A stretch of DNA of 64,000 nucleotides from CAZJBS01 sp964544475 (GCA_964544475.1 CAZJBS010000010.1:37054-101053); one strand, 5' to 3'; positions 1 through 8,979 are shown, counted from the first letter of the stretch. Notes: a model not told the origin generated them from the sequence alone. A program made the numbers and translations.

Positions 1-1179
1 CTGGGTGCCACTCCCGGTTCGATAGCGTGTGGTGGCTATTTGGTAAGTCTTTTCGGCAAGTTCCACGGTGCGTTGCTGGCTGCGAACGCGGCGTTCGGCT
101 TCGTGGATGCGCAGTTTGATCGACTGGACCTGCGTCCGCAACGTTGTTTTGAGATTGGAAATTTGTTCCTCGGTTTTGCGCTTGTCGGATTGCGCCTGGC
201 TGACGCGGGACGTGGTCTGAAATCCGTTGAAGAGATTGACACTGAGCGACAGACCGACTTGCGAACTGGAAATAAAATCCCTGGATCCGATCGCCAGCGA
301 ATTCTTCTGTGCCTGCCATTGGTAATTACCAAAGGCGGCAAGCGTCGGCAGGTATTCCGAACGCGTGATGGTCATGACTTTGCCGCTGATATCCCGCTGG
401 TATTCGAGCCACCGGACGGTCGCGTTGTCGTCGACGAGCGATTCAACGATGCGCAGGCTGTCCACAGGCTGGAATTCGAGGGCGCCGGTCACGTCCAGGG
501 GTTCATCCGCACCGAGGCCGATGGCTATTTTCAGTGCGTTCAGGGCGACCAGCACGTTCTTTTCCGCCTCGATGACCATCGGACGCACGTTTTCCACCTG
601 AACTTCCGCACGAATGCGGTCGTAGTCGGATACGATGCCTTGTTCATTTAGAATGCGGACGTTGTTGAAGTTTTCTTCGGCGTTTTTCATGGAGGCCACG
701 GTCGTGGCATGGACCTGCCGGGTGAGCAACGCCGCATAGAAAGCCCGTTGGGTGTTGGTGACGGTCCGGTTATAAACGGCCCGGTAGTTTTCGTGCGACG
801 CTTTTTCCCAGACCGATGCCGTACCCACACCGATAAAAACGGCGGAATTGAAGAGCACCTGCGTGGCCGTAAAACCGGCCTGCACGGCATTGTCGGAACC
901 GACCCTGATCGGCGTGACTTTGCCTTCCATTTCGAAGAAGAAAACAGGCACTTTCAACGCACGGGTATAAGTTGCGTCGAAATTGAGCGACGGCATCGCA
1001 TGGCCCCACGCCTGACGCACCTGTTGATCCGCCTTGTCCATGTCCAATCGTGCGATTTTCAGATCGGCGTTGTTGGCGATAGCGGTCCGGATGGCGTCTC
1101 CGAGCGAGAGGGTCTTCGAGGTCTGTGCCGATGCGGAGACGGCGAGTGCGAAACCCAGAATCGCAACGATGAATCTCAT
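1..1179 (-). CDS. TolC-family outer membrane efflux protein (3' end outside window)
   Basis: Outer membrane channel component of a tripartite efflux or type I export system. Reading the minus strand from the ATG at 1179 gives 393 open codons to the window edge, with no stop, so the C-terminus is missing. A signal peptide (MRFIVAILGFALAVSASAQ) is followed by the LSLGDAIRTAIANNADLKIARLD opening typical of TolC repeats, long coiled-coil-like helices, and near the edge the RYRTGSGTQ motif of the second TolC repeat. The start overlaps the stop of the upstream TetR gene by 4 bases (ATGA), so the two are translationally coupled. The membrane-fusion and pump genes would be expected beyond base 1. Family assignment is strong; the substrate is unknown. 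Confidence 0.9.
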   Translation of the reverse strand, partial: MRFIVAILGFALAVSASAQTSKTLSLGDAIRTAIANNADLKIARLDMDKADQQVRQAWGHAMPSLNFDATYTRALKVPVFFFEMEGKVTPIRVGSDNAVQAGFTATQVLFNSAVFIGVGTASVWEKASHENYRAVYNRTVTNTQRAFYAALLTRQVHATTVASMKNAEENFNNVRILNEQGIVSDYDRIRAEVQVENVRPMVIEAEKNVLVALNALKIAIGLGADEPLDVTGALEFQPVDSLRIVESLVDDNATVRWLEYQRDISGKVMTITRSEYLPTLAAFGNYQWQAQKNSLAIGSRDFISSSQVGLSLSVNLFNGFQTTSRVSQAQSDKRKTEEQISNLKTTLRTQVQSIKLRIHEAERRVRSQQRTVELAEKTYQIATTRYRTGSGTQ

Positions 1180-1805
1180 ATGGGCAACTCCTGCGTCAGA
1201 GGCATCGGCGTCCCATGCGCGAGTCCGATGCCGTGTAACAAGTTGTCGATCGATTTTTTCCACTCGTCGGCGGGATTGATTTTCCCGTCGTAATTCCACT
1301 GAATGATCAGGCCGTCGAAAAGCGCAATGATTTGCCGTGCCAGGGACTCCGGATCCACCCCGGGCTTCAAAATCTGTCGCTGGATGGCGCTGTGGATGAA
1401 CTCACCGGCTTTGGTTTTGTGGTCATGGTACATCCGTGTCAGTTTTTTCCGGATGCCGGCGTTTTCGATGGACAGGCTCCACAATTGCATGAAAAAATGG
1501 GGATAAGTGTCAAGATCGCTTTGGGTCATCAAATACTTCGGATATTCATAGAGCAATTCGTCCAGTTGACATTCGAGAGCCATTTTGAAAAGCGCCTGTT
1601 GGCTTCGTTCGGTCCAGTTGTCGACCATGGCGAGGATGAGTTCGTCTTTGCTTTTGTAGTACCAATAGACGGCGCCCTTGCTCAATCCCGCCACTTTGGC
1701 GATTTCGTCCATGGTTACCGAGTCGAAATTCCTTGCGGAAAGACACTTGAAGGCCGCCTTCAGGATTTGTTCCTTTCTGGTACCTTCCAAGTCGGTTGAT
1801 TCCAT
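1176..1805 (-). CDS. TetR/AcrR-family transcriptional repressor
   Basis: 209-residue regulator with the N-terminal TetR DNA-binding domain (residues about 10-57: KEQILKAAFKCLS ... VTMDEIAKVAGLSKGAVYWYYKSKDEL), where the helix-turn-helix is unmistakable. The C-terminal ligand-binding domain is all-helical and unspecific. It is the first gene of an operon with the TolC-like gene, and its own promoter carries an imperfect palindrome just downstream of the -10 box, so it probably represses itself and the efflux genes until an inducer binds. The inducer is unknown. Confidence 0.93.
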   Translation of the reverse strand: MESTDLEGTRKEQILKAAFKCLSARNFDSVTMDEIAKVAGLSKGAVYWYYKSKDELILAMVDNWTERSQQALFKMALECQLDELLYEYPKYLMTQSDLDTYPHFFMQLWSLSIENAGIRKKLTRMYHDHKTKAGEFIHSAIQRQILKPGVDPESLARQIIALFDGLIIQWNYDGKINPADEWKKSIDNLLHGIGLAHGTPMPLTQELPI

Positions 1806-1863
1806 GACTTGCCCGATTTGATATTGTTAAATATTGTTTTAGATAAATTGTATCTAAATCATC

Positions 1864-1910
1864 GACTGACTGGTCGGTCGAAATATAGGATATGAGTATT
1901 TGTTTGTCAA
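1864..1910 (-). promoter_or_regulatory. Sigma-70 promoter with TetR-type operator for the efflux operon
   Basis: On the minus strand, TTGACA (1905-1910), a 17-base spacer and TATATT (1882-1887) form a near-consensus promoter. Immediately downstream lies GACTGACTGGTCGGTC (1864-1879, plus-strand reading), a 16-base imperfect palindrome (12 of 16 symmetric) of the GACYGAC...GTCRGTC kind bound by many TetR repressors. It covers the expected transcription start, so a bound repressor would block initiation. The geometry is seen in the sequence; binding is inferred. Confidence 0.8.
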
Positions 1911-1958
1911 ATGTTTTCACGGGGATCTAGCGGAAATAACGACTGTGAGAGAGCCGGC

Positions 1959-2975
1959 TTAGACCGTGGCCCCGCCACAGCTGCTTCCGCCGCCGGCCGT
2001 ACAACCAAAACAATGGGAATCCACCCGAATGCGACGCGCCACGACTTCGTCATAATTGAAATGCCAAATGTCCAGCGGCTTCTTTCCGGAAGCCGGCATG
2101 TCCAGCATCTGGTTGAAATCGCAGTCGTAAATCGTGCCATCATATCCCACACTGATGAGCGTGCGGCACATCACGCCCAGCGCCGCGGCCGGATTGAATG
2201 CACCGATCAGTTTATCCATGTACTCCCCATACTTGCCTGTCCGTTCGAGTTCTTCCCGAAAACGATGAATGGGCATGTTGGTGATGGTGAAAAGCCGGTT
2301 GAAATGGAGGCCAAATTTGCTCTTCAGGTTGCGCTTGTAATCGGCTTCCAACGAGGCCTGGGCCGCAGGCAAATACGTACCGACCGGATTGTAAACCAGA
2401 TCAAGCACGAGGCCGCTTCCCTCCATCCCGTAACCCAAATCGTTTAAGAGACGCATGGACTCAACGCTCTTGGCGAAAACGCCTTTGCCGCGCTGGCGAT
2501 CGGTGAAATATTCCTCATAATATGGCAATGACGAGACGACCTCGACGCCATGCTCGGCGTAGAAGCGTGGCAGATATCGCTTGGATTCGCCCGTCTCCGG
2601 ATGCCCATCCAACGTCACCGTCAGATTATGACGGACCATCACGTGTTTGCCGAGTTGACGGGCGGTCGTGACCATGTGGTCGAAGTGGGCATTGAGTTCG
2701 GGAGCGCCGCCCGTGATATCCAGCGTCCGGATGAGATCATGACCGGCCAGGATCTCCAGGCAACGGTCGATGGTTTTTCGATCCATGTGTTCCGTTCGCC
2801 TGGGTGATGCATCCACGTGGCAATGACGACAGGCCTGGTTGCACTGGCGTGTGACGTTGACCTGAAGAGTCGTCACCGACAATGGAGGAATTTCGAGCCG
2901 ATGACGCTGCAGCATCGCGTCGAAATCATACGGGGAAACGGGAAGAACCGGCAACAAAGGAAAGAGTTCGGCCAT
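1959..2975 (-). CDS. arsS: Arsenosugar biosynthesis radical SAM protein ArsS-like (Cys form)
   Basis: 338-residue radical SAM protein. The cluster motif CNQACRHC sits near residues 43-50, followed by ITGGAPEL. The C-terminus ends in the Cys- and Gly-rich tail HCFGCTAGGGSSCGG that marks the ArsS (rSAM/SeCys) family. Many relatives encode selenocysteine in this tail; here the position is an ordinary Cys codon and the frame closes normally. The AhpD-like partner gene lies 6 bases upstream, which is the known arsenosugar pairing. By family knowledge it inserts an adenosyl-derived group during arsenosugar formation. No ArsM-type methyltransferase is certain nearby, although a class I methyltransferase lies 1 kb upstream. 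Confidence 0.88.
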   Translation of the reverse strand: MAELFPLLPVLPVSPYDFDAMLQRHRLEIPPLSVTTLQVNVTRQCNQACRHCHVDASPRRTEHMDRKTIDRCLEILAGHDLIRTLDITGGAPELNAHFDHMVTTARQLGKHVMVRHNLTVTLDGHPETGESKRYLPRFYAEHGVEVVSSLPYYEEYFTDRQRGKGVFAKSVESMRLLNDLGYGMEGSGLVLDLVYNPVGTYLPAAQASLEADYKRNLKSKFGLHFNRLFTITNMPIHRFREELERTGKYGEYMDKLIGAFNPAAALGVMCRTLISVGYDGTIYDCDFNQMLDMPASGKKPLDIWHFNYDEVVARRIRVDSHCFGCTAGGGSSCGGATV

Positions 2976-2981
2976 GTCGTC

Positions 2982-3317
2982 TCACTCCACATTTTCACGT
3001 TCGAGGACGTTGTGCATTTGCACGCCGTGCACGAGCGTCATACCGGCCTCCATCACAGCCGCCACGTGGACCGCTTCGGTCATCTGGTCGGGGCTCGCAC
3101 CTGTTTCAAGACATTGGGTGGTGTAGGCGTCGATGCAATACGGACACTGTTTGGCGTGCGCCACGGCCAGCGCGATCAATGCCTTTTCTCGTTTGGTCAG
3201 CGCGCCGTCCTCTCCGGTCACCTTGCCATAATACGCAAAGAACAAATCCATGAGTTCTTTGCGGAATTTGCCGAAATCGGCAAAACGGCCGAGGTCCTTG
3301 CTTTCGTAGTAATTCAT
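2982..3317 (-). CDS. Arsenosugar-associated AhpD/carboxymuconolactone decarboxylase-like protein
   Basis: 111-residue protein of the AhpD/CMD fold: REKALIALAVAHAKQCPYCIDAYTTQCLETGAS carries the CxxC redox pair (C58, C61) and the following helix of the family. Together with the adjacent arsS it matches the peroxidase-like partner described for arsenosugar gene clusters. The ATG start is preceded by an AGGAG-type ribosome site, and the 6-base gap to arsS indicates one transcript. Its reaction in the pathway is not established. Confidence 0.85.
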   Translation of the reverse strand: MNYYESKDLGRFADFGKFRKELMDLFFAYYGKVTGEDGALTKREKALIALAVAHAKQCPYCIDAYTTQCLETGASPDQMTEAVHVAAVMEAGMTLVHGVQMHNVLERENVE

Positions 3318-3524
3318 GATACTCCTGGTGAATGACGTGATGACGCCCTCAAGGGGACGAATTCCAATATGGTCCTAATAATCGCAGAGTTGAAACAGAA
3401 AAACGATGATGATTCAAAAAAATTCCGTGGCGTCATGCCAACGTTCCGTCTTGCTGAAAACCATTTTATGTATTTGAATTTCATGTCAATTTCATGCAAA
3501 CTCCATCACACGGAAAGGAAGACC

Positions 3525-3923
3525 ATGAAGGATATCGTTGCCTTGCTGAAGGAAGAGGGGATCGTGATTGCTGTCGTCGGCGCCAATGACCATCCCGGGA
3601 AATACGGCCACACCATCTATCGCGATCTGAAACGAAAAGGGTACCGCGTCGTTCCCGTCAATCCCAACCGTCCGACCGTGGACGGCGATCCGGCGTATGC
3701 TTCGCTGGCCGATCTTCCGGAAAAACCGGGCATGGTTAATATCGTGACTCCGCCGAACATTACGATCACGGTGCTCGCGCAATGCGAAAAACTCGGCTTG
3801 CCCAATGTATGGCTCCAACCGGGTTCCGAAGATGACGCCGTCATGGCATTTCTTGAAGGAAGCCAGCTCAATCACCTGGCCAACGCATGTATCATGGTCG
3901 AAAGCAAGTATCACCAGACGTAG
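3525..3923 (+). CDS. CoA-binding domain protein (YccU-like)
   Basis: 132-residue single-domain protein with a Rossmann-like CoA-binding fold (IAVVGANDHPGKYGHTIYRDLKRKGYRVVPVNP ... MVNIVTPP ... VWLQPGSEDDAV), matching the stand-alone CoA_binding_2 family. The open frame extends 52 codons upstream, but the ATG at 3525 has a good GGAAAGGAAG ribosome site and begins where family members begin. It is transcribed divergently from the arsS pair and convergently with the methyltransferase gene. No specific reaction is known for these proteins. Confidence 0.85.
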   Translation: MKDIVALLKEEGIVIAVVGANDHPGKYGHTIYRDLKRKGYRVVPVNPNRPTVDGDPAYASLADLPEKPGMVNIVTPPNITITVLAQCEKLGLPNVWLQPGSEDDAVMAFLEGSQLNHLANACIMVESKYHQT

Positions 3924-3947
3924 ACGTATGATTTCGGCACCAGCGGT

Positions 3948-4784
3948 CTAGAGGGCCGTGGCATCAATGGTCACGTAGGGTATTTTGAGCCTGAAATGAC
4001 CGGCCATCCGGCAAACCTCGTCGATTTTCCTTTCGGCCATCCTGAATACCGATTCCCTCCGTTCTGCCGGAATTATTTCCTTCCACGACCCCAGAAACCA
4101 GTGTTTGATCAGATGATGGTTGAACAGCGCCATCGAATTCGCGAAATCGATGTTGAATTCTCTTTGCACCACACCTTCGACATGGAACATGGCCTCGGTC
4201 AGATGCGCACCCATGTGTTCGACAGGCATTCGTTTTCTGGCGATGTGATCGTGAACATCTTTTACCTTGTCACCCAAACCCAACTCCATGAATACGGCCT
4301 CAAGAATATCGTACCATGCCCGCATGGTGCCGTTCAGGTTGTAGGTCATGACGAATTGGGCGCCGGGCCTGGCCACACGCCGGCATTCGGCCAGCGACTG
4401 GCGTACATCGTCGACATTGTTGATCCCGTTATTCGAAACGAGCAGATCGAACAATCCGTCGCCAAAGGGCATCCGTTCCGCGCGGCCTGCGACGACGTCC
4501 GCCTGCTCAATTCCGAAACGACGTATCTTCATGCGGGCCCTCGACAATGCCGGCTGCCATGGATCCAGACCGATCACACGACTGCCGGGGCCAAGACGTT
4601 CGGCGATTTCCAGCAAAGGAAATCCCATGCCGCAGCCGATATCCAGAACATCGACGTGCGAGCGAAGGCGAACCGTGTTCAGGAGTTCCATTCCAAAAGG
4701 GGCCGACCAAAGCGACAACTCGTCCGTCACGGAGACGAGTTCATGGTCGTCGGCATCGAAGGTATATTTCAGATAATCCGTCAT
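3948..4784 (-). CDS. SAM-dependent class I methyltransferase
   Basis: 278 residues. Motif I (VLDIGCGMGFPLLEIAERLG, about residues 50-69), an acidic motif II (VIGLDPWQPAL) and the post-motif PFGDGLFDLLVSNNGINNVDD define a UbiE/Methyltransf_11-like fold. The C-terminal half (about 170-278) is specific to a subfamily I cannot name. It lacks the Cys set of ArsM, so arsenite methylation is not supported despite the nearby arsS. It lies 10 bases downstream of nth on the same strand and is likely cotranscribed with it. Confidence 0.8.
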   Translation of the reverse strand: MTDYLKYTFDADDHELVSVTDELSLWSAPFGMELLNTVRLRSHVDVLDIGCGMGFPLLEIAERLGPGSRVIGLDPWQPALSRARMKIRRFGIEQADVVAGRAERMPFGDGLFDLLVSNNGINNVDDVRQSLAECRRVARPGAQFVMTYNLNGTMRAWYDILEAVFMELGLGDKVKDVHDHIARKRMPVEHMGAHLTEAMFHVEGVVQREFNIDFANSMALFNHHLIKHWFLGSWKEIIPAERRESVFRMAERKIDEVCRMAGHFRLKIPYVTIDATAL

Positions 4785-4794
4785 CGCAACGCCG

Positions 4795-5541
4795 TCATTT
4801 TCGTCCGGACTTCGTCCTGGCTTTCTTTACGCTTTTCCCGCCGACAAAAAAGGCACAAACCGAATTCAGGGAGCACTCCCCGCATTTTGGCTGGGAGGGC
4901 CTGCAGATGTCCCGCCCAAGAAACGAAATGGCCATACCGGCTTCGCCCCATTGTTCTCGTGGCAGCGCCTCCATCAATTGTTTTTCAATCTTGTCAGGCC
5001 TCGTTTCGGTCACCAATCCCAACCTCGGCGCAACCCGGACAACGTGCAAATCGACGATGACGCCTTCGGCCTGCCCTCCCGATTCACGAATAATGACGCT
5101 GGCCGACTTGCGTCCGATGCCCGGCAATTCGGTGAGCAATGCCATGGTCGTAGGAATGCGATCATCATTCTGTATCAATCCGGCCATGGTCGTCAGCCAC
5201 TTCGATTTGTTTCGAAAATTGCGAACGGAACTCAGCAGAGGATACAGGTCCTCCTTATTGGCAGCGGCAAGGGCCGTCATGTCCGGGTATTGCGAGAAAA
5301 ACGCCGGAGCAATTTTGTTGATGTGTCGATCGGAATCCTGTGCGGACAGGACCACAGCCACCAGAAGCTGGTACCGCGACAAATAGTCCAGCGGGTGCTT
5401 CCGACCCCTGAATTTTTCGATCAGCCTTCCAATTTCAGCAGACCAATTGACAGGAGCCGGGCGTGCATTTGAGACCCGTGACCTGGATGACGCACGAACC
5501 TTCAGGGCCTTTGTGGCGGGCCTGGCTGTCTTCTTTGGCAT
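4795..5541 (-). CDS. nth: Endonuclease III (DNA glycosylase/AP lyase)
   Basis: 248 residues; removes oxidised pyrimidines from DNA and cleaves the abasic site. The helix-hairpin-helix LPGIGRKSASVI holds the catalytic Lys, VIVDLHVVRVAPRLG holds the catalytic Asp, and CRPSQPKCGECSLNSVC gives the Cx6Cx2Cx5C iron-sulfur loop. A basic N-terminal extension of about 30 residues precedes the core; a later start cannot be excluded. The methyltransferase gene follows 10 bases downstream. Confidence 0.93.
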   Translation of the reverse strand: MPKKTARPATKALKVRASSRSRVSNARPAPVNWSAEIGRLIEKFRGRKHPLDYLSRYQLLVAVVLSAQDSDRHINKIAPAFFSQYPDMTALAAANKEDLYPLLSSVRNFRNKSKWLTTMAGLIQNDDRIPTTMALLTELPGIGRKSASVIIRESGGQAEGVIVDLHVVRVAPRLGLVTETRPDKIEKQLMEALPREQWGEAGMAISFLGRDICRPSQPKCGECSLNSVCAFFVGGKSVKKARTKSGRK

Positions 5542-5687
5542 AGTGTTTGACCTATTTTGAGTTGTTGAATGACTGCCGTTTGGATCAAACTGATTTTATT
5601 GCGGTTAAGTCAGGACAACGACACGGTTAATTCAGATTTCTGAAAAACCGATCAGTTTTTTGACAAGTTTTGGATGTTATTAGGGCA

Positions 5688-5767
5688 AAATTGCTCCCGA
5701 TTCGATCAAGTCGGGGACAATTTCGAAGCGTTGCAGTTTATTAGGTTTCTGCAGCGCTTTTTTTTTT
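5688..5767 (+). terminator. Double hairpin followed by T10 (plus-strand terminator-like)
   Basis: The first stem pairs 5688-5700 with 5711-5723 (13 bp with a small internal loop). The second pairs GCGTTGCAG (5728-5736) with CTGCAGCGC (5749-5757) and is followed by ten T (5758-5767). Read on the plus strand this is a strong intrinsic terminator, yet no plus-strand gene precedes it. Read on the minus strand it sits just after lptG but lacks a good U-tract, so it may act in both directions only weakly. The rest of the gap to nth holds an imperfect palindrome around 5645-5660 (AAAACYGATC type). Confidence 0.6.
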
Positions 5768-5773
5768 GCCGGC

Positions 5774-6871
5774 CTAGCTCTTCACTCTCGCCAGGACAAA
5801 GAGACTCAAAACCACGAAGATGCCATTGCCGGCCCATGCGGCATGAACGGGATCCAGGGACTGGTTGTAGCCCATGTACCGGCCCACCTGGATGGAAATC
5901 CAATAGCCAAAACAGACGACGAGGGTCAGGAATATGTTGACCCCGGCGCCGCTCTTCTTTCGGGATGCCGCCAGGGGCGCCCCGAACATGACCATGCAAA
6001 AACACGTCAGGGGATAGGCGAATTTCAAGTGATAGTCCACTTCCCAGCGTTCCGTTCGAGACCCGCTGCGCCGGAGTTTGTTTATGAATTGCCGGAGATC
6101 GATGAAGTCCATTTCATCGGGACTCCTTTCACGTCTGAGTATGTCGTCCGGTGTGAAAAACAAATCGCTCCGTTCCAACAACGTGAAGCGTTCGATCTTT
6201 TCGGTACCTTGATCAAACGTTCTGACGGCGCCGTTTTTCAGCGCCCACGCCGATTTGGCCGAATCCCACGTCGCTTCCTGGGCGTCCACACGACCGGTCA
6301 GAGTCGTGCCGAAGTACTGTTGAATCGAGATGTTCTTCGCCACCATCAGTTTGTGATCAAAACGGTCGATCACCACTTTGGCGCCCGCAGGATCATACAT
6401 CGCTATGTTCGTCCCGCTCGTGCGACGCTGGGCCGAAGAGCGTTCCACGTGCTGCTTCCACAATTCGGATTTTCTCTGGTTGGCCGAAGGCACGATGGAT
6501 TCACTGATCCAGAAATCCGCCGCGCTGATGACGCCGCCCAGCAGAAGCAGCGGCCACACGACGCGAAAAATGCTGATGCCGCTGGCCTTGACGGCGGTCA
6601 GTTCATTGAAACGCGCCATGCTGCCGACCGAAAACAGGCTGGCCAGCATGACGTCGACCGGCAGGGTCAATGTGACGATGTGCGGTATGAAATTCAGGTA
6701 ATATTCAATGACCACCTGCGTGGGAACTTTACGATCGATGAACCGATCGGCGTTTTCCACGTAATTGACCGCCACAAAAATCGACACCATGGCCACAACG
6801 GAAAAAACAAGGACAGCCAGAAATTTGCGGATCAGATAGCCGTCAAGGATGGACAGAAGTCGCATGTTCAC
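5774..6871 (-). CDS. lptG: LptF/LptG-family permease of the LPS export ABC transporter
   Basis: 365-residue inner-membrane protein of the YjgP/YjgQ family. N-terminal helices (LIRKFLAVLVFSVVAMVSIFVAVNYVE; LPVDVMLASLFSVGSMARFNELTAVKASGISIFRVVWPLLLLG) contain the conserved NELTAVKASGIS coupling segment. A periplasmic beta-jellyroll of about 150 residues follows, then C-terminal helices (LTCFCMVMFGAPLAA; FLTLVVCFGYWISIQV). It would pull lipopolysaccharide from the inner membrane with LptB. The frame opens with GTG at 6871 overlapping the rnr stop; ATG at 6865 is an alternative start. It is last in the porU-to-lptG run. Confidence 0.9.
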   Translation of the reverse strand: MNMRLLSILDGYLIRKFLAVLVFSVVAMVSIFVAVNYVENADRFIDRKVPTQVVIEYYLNFIPHIVTLTLPVDVMLASLFSVGSMARFNELTAVKASGISIFRVVWPLLLLGGVISAADFWISESIVPSANQRKSELWKQHVERSSAQRRTSGTNIAMYDPAGAKVVIDRFDHKLMVAKNISIQQYFGTTLTGRVDAQEATWDSAKSAWALKNGAVRTFDQGTEKIERFTLLERSDLFFTPDDILRRERSPDEMDFIDLRQFINKLRRSGSRTERWEVDYHLKFAYPLTCFCMVMFGAPLAASRKKSGAGVNIFLTLVVCFGYWISIQVGRYMGYNQSLDPVHAAWAGNGIFVVLSLFVLARVKS

Positions 6872-8979
6872 CTGACAATTAGAAAGTCAATCTCTCCTTT
6901 TTCCCGGCTCACGGCCACCACACGTATCGTCACCTGATCGCCCAACTGGTAGACCTTGCGGTGACGTTTTCCAACCAGACGATAATTCTTTTCGTCATAC
7001 GTGTAATAGTCGTCATCGAGGTCGCGGATATGGACGAGACCCTCTATCAGGTAGTCGGGAATTTCAACGAAAATGCCGAAACCCATCACTCCGGATACGA
7101 TGCCCGGATACTCCATGCCGACCTTGTCCAGCATGAATTCCACCTGTTTGACTTTGATGGAGTCTCTTTCCGCCTCTGTTGCTGTTTTTTCCCGACCGGA
7201 GCAATGGCGGGCCATTTCGTCCAGTTTCGTACTCCACGCCTCCAGGCGCTGGACGGTCATGCCCTGCGCGTACTCCTTGAGGAGACGGTGCACAATCAGA
7301 TCAGGATACCGGCGGATCGGGGAGGTGAAGTGCGCATAATGCGCGAATGCCAGGCCGAAATGACCAATATTATTTGGAGAGTATTCCGCTTTGGCCATGG
7401 TTCGGATGGCCACCTTTTCGATAAGGCCCTGCTCCTTTTTGCCTTTGACTTTGGAAATCACCTGCTGAAATTGGGCCGGTGTCACGTGACCCGCCCGTCC
7501 GTGAGCCGCCAATGAGTAACCGAACACTTTGAGCAGGCGCAGGAAGTTCTCAAGTTTTTCCGATGGCGGCTTGTCATGAATCCGGTACATGAAGGGCCAC
7601 TTTTTAGAAGCGTGTTTGTTTTGTCCCTCATCGGAGGCGTCCGCGATGTGCCGTGCCGTCACCTGGTTGGCCATCAACATGAATTCTTCAACGAGCCGGT
7701 GACTGTCGAGGCGGTCTTTGCGGTAACATTCGACCGGTACTCCGTCGTCGTTGAGCCGGAATTTCGTTTCCGGAGTATCGAAATCGATGCTGCCTTCGCG
7801 AAGCCGTTTTGCCGTCAGCGTTCTGGACAGACGGTGCATTTCAAAAAGGGTCTGCGCCACGTCGGAGCCGTCGTGAAGATGGGCTTCTTCACCCAGAATG
7901 ACCTGAACTTCTTCGTACGTGAAACGCCGCTTGCTGTGGATCACCGACTCGACGATATCGTAGTCAAGAAGCCGGCCGTTTTTGTCCAACTTCATGAGCA
8001 CACTGAACGTAAGACTGTCTTCATGCGGCCGGAGGCTGCACACCTCATTGGATAATTTTTCGGGCAGCATCGGAATCACGCGGTCGACCAGGTACGTGCT
8101 TGTGCCGCGTTTGTAGGCTTCTTTATCCAGCCACGTCCCTTCCCGGACATAATAACTCACGTCGGCAATATGAACGCCCAGGATCCAATGGCCCTCCGGC
8201 GTCGTCTCCAACGACACGGCGTCATCAAAATCCCTGGCGTCAAACGGATCGATGGTAAAAACCAGATGGTTTCTAAGATCAAGACGCTTGGCCATTTCCG
8301 ATGCGGGTATCGTATCTGAAATGGCCCGGCATTCTTCTTCCACTTTTCTTGGAAACTCGAAGTGGAGATCGTGGCCCTTGACGACTGACAGCACATCCAC
8401 GCCCTTTTCACCCGGAAATCCGATCACTTCGATGATTGAGCCTTGGGGATTCAGGTGTTCGTCCTCCCATTTATCCAGCTGGACAACGACCTTCTGGCCG
8501 TGTTTGGCGCCGCCCGTACTGTCCTTGGCTACGTAGATGTCTCTGGGGATTTTGCGGTTGTCAGGCACCACAAACGCAAATTCCGTATTGCTCTCAAATG
8601 TCCCAACGATCCGGGTGTTGTGGCGCTCCACCACCGCCACAACTTCGGCTTCATGACGCCGCGCCCGGCCCGTACGCCGGAAGGCAATGATCAGCACTTT
8701 GTCCCCGTTCATGGCCGTCTTCAAGCGGGACGGAGCGATAAAAAAGTCCGAGTCGTATCCTTCCACCGTGACAAAACCCTCGCCGGCTTTGTTCACCGAA
8801 AGCGTGCCCATCAGCTCCGCCGATTTCAATCCGTATCGTTTTTTCTGTTTTTCAAGAATACCCCGCAGGCACATGTCGGCCACGACTTCCTGCACCTTTT
8901 CCTTTTGCGACTTCGACAATTCCAATTCGTCGATTAGCTCACGAACTTTGAATGTGGCTCCCGGGTGGGTCCGGTACAC
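6868..8979 (-). CDS. rnr: Ribonuclease R (RNB-family 3'-5' exoribonuclease)
   Basis: 703 residues as drawn. Domain order: N-terminal helix-turn-helix-like region (about 1-70), cold-shock OB domains, RNB catalytic domain with the acidic cluster IDPFDARDFDDAVSLE and the motifs YVREGTWLDKEAYKRGTSTYLVDRVIPMLPEKLSN and SPIRRYPDLIVHR, and a C-terminal S1 domain (VSGVMGFGIFVEIPDYLIEGLVHI). It degrades structured RNA. The only conventional start is GTG at 8979 with no ribosome site; in-frame coding sequence (IKSIEQHILD) continues upstream to the stop of the previous gene, whose last codons contain a GGAG. The real start may therefore be a rare ATC or ATT near 9009. Confidence 0.95.
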   Translation of the reverse strand: MYRTHPGATFKVRELIDELELSKSQKEKVQEVVADMCLRGILEKQKKRYGLKSAELMGTLSVNKAGEGFVTVEGYDSDFFIAPSRLKTAMNGDKVLIIAFRRTGRARRHEAEVVAVVERHNTRIVGTFESNTEFAFVVPDNRKIPRDIYVAKDSTGGAKHGQKVVVQLDKWEDEHLNPQGSIIEVIGFPGEKGVDVLSVVKGHDLHFEFPRKVEEECRAISDTIPASEMAKRLDLRNHLVFTIDPFDARDFDDAVSLETTPEGHWILGVHIADVSYYVREGTWLDKEAYKRGTSTYLVDRVIPMLPEKLSNEVCSLRPHEDSLTFSVLMKLDKNGRLLDYDIVESVIHSKRRFTYEEVQVILGEEAHLHDGSDVAQTLFEMHRLSRTLTAKRLREGSIDFDTPETKFRLNDDGVPVECYRKDRLDSHRLVEEFMLMANQVTARHIADASDEGQNKHASKKWPFMYRIHDKPPSEKLENFLRLLKVFGYSLAAHGRAGHVTPAQFQQVISKVKGKKEQGLIEKVAIRTMAKAEYSPNNIGHFGLAFAHYAHFTSPIRRYPDLIVHRLLKEYAQGMTVQRLEAWSTKLDEMARHCSGREKTATEAERDSIKVKQVEFMLDKVGMEYPGIVSGVMGFGIFVEIPDYLIEGLVHIRDLDDDYYTYDEKNYRLVGKRHRKVYQLGDQVTIRVVAVSREKGEIDFLIVR

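Noticed and set aside
40..1293. Long plus-strand frames opposite the first genes
   Set aside because: They are antisense to the TolC and TetR genes, which have clear family motifs, a signal peptide and a promoter.
1959..2010. Selenocysteine codon in ArsS
   Set aside because: The C-terminal tail contains Cys codons only and the single stop is at the family's usual end; no recoding is needed.
3948..4784. Arsenite methyltransferase ArsM
   Set aside because: The conserved Cys set of ArsM is absent, so only a general class I methyltransferase call is supported.
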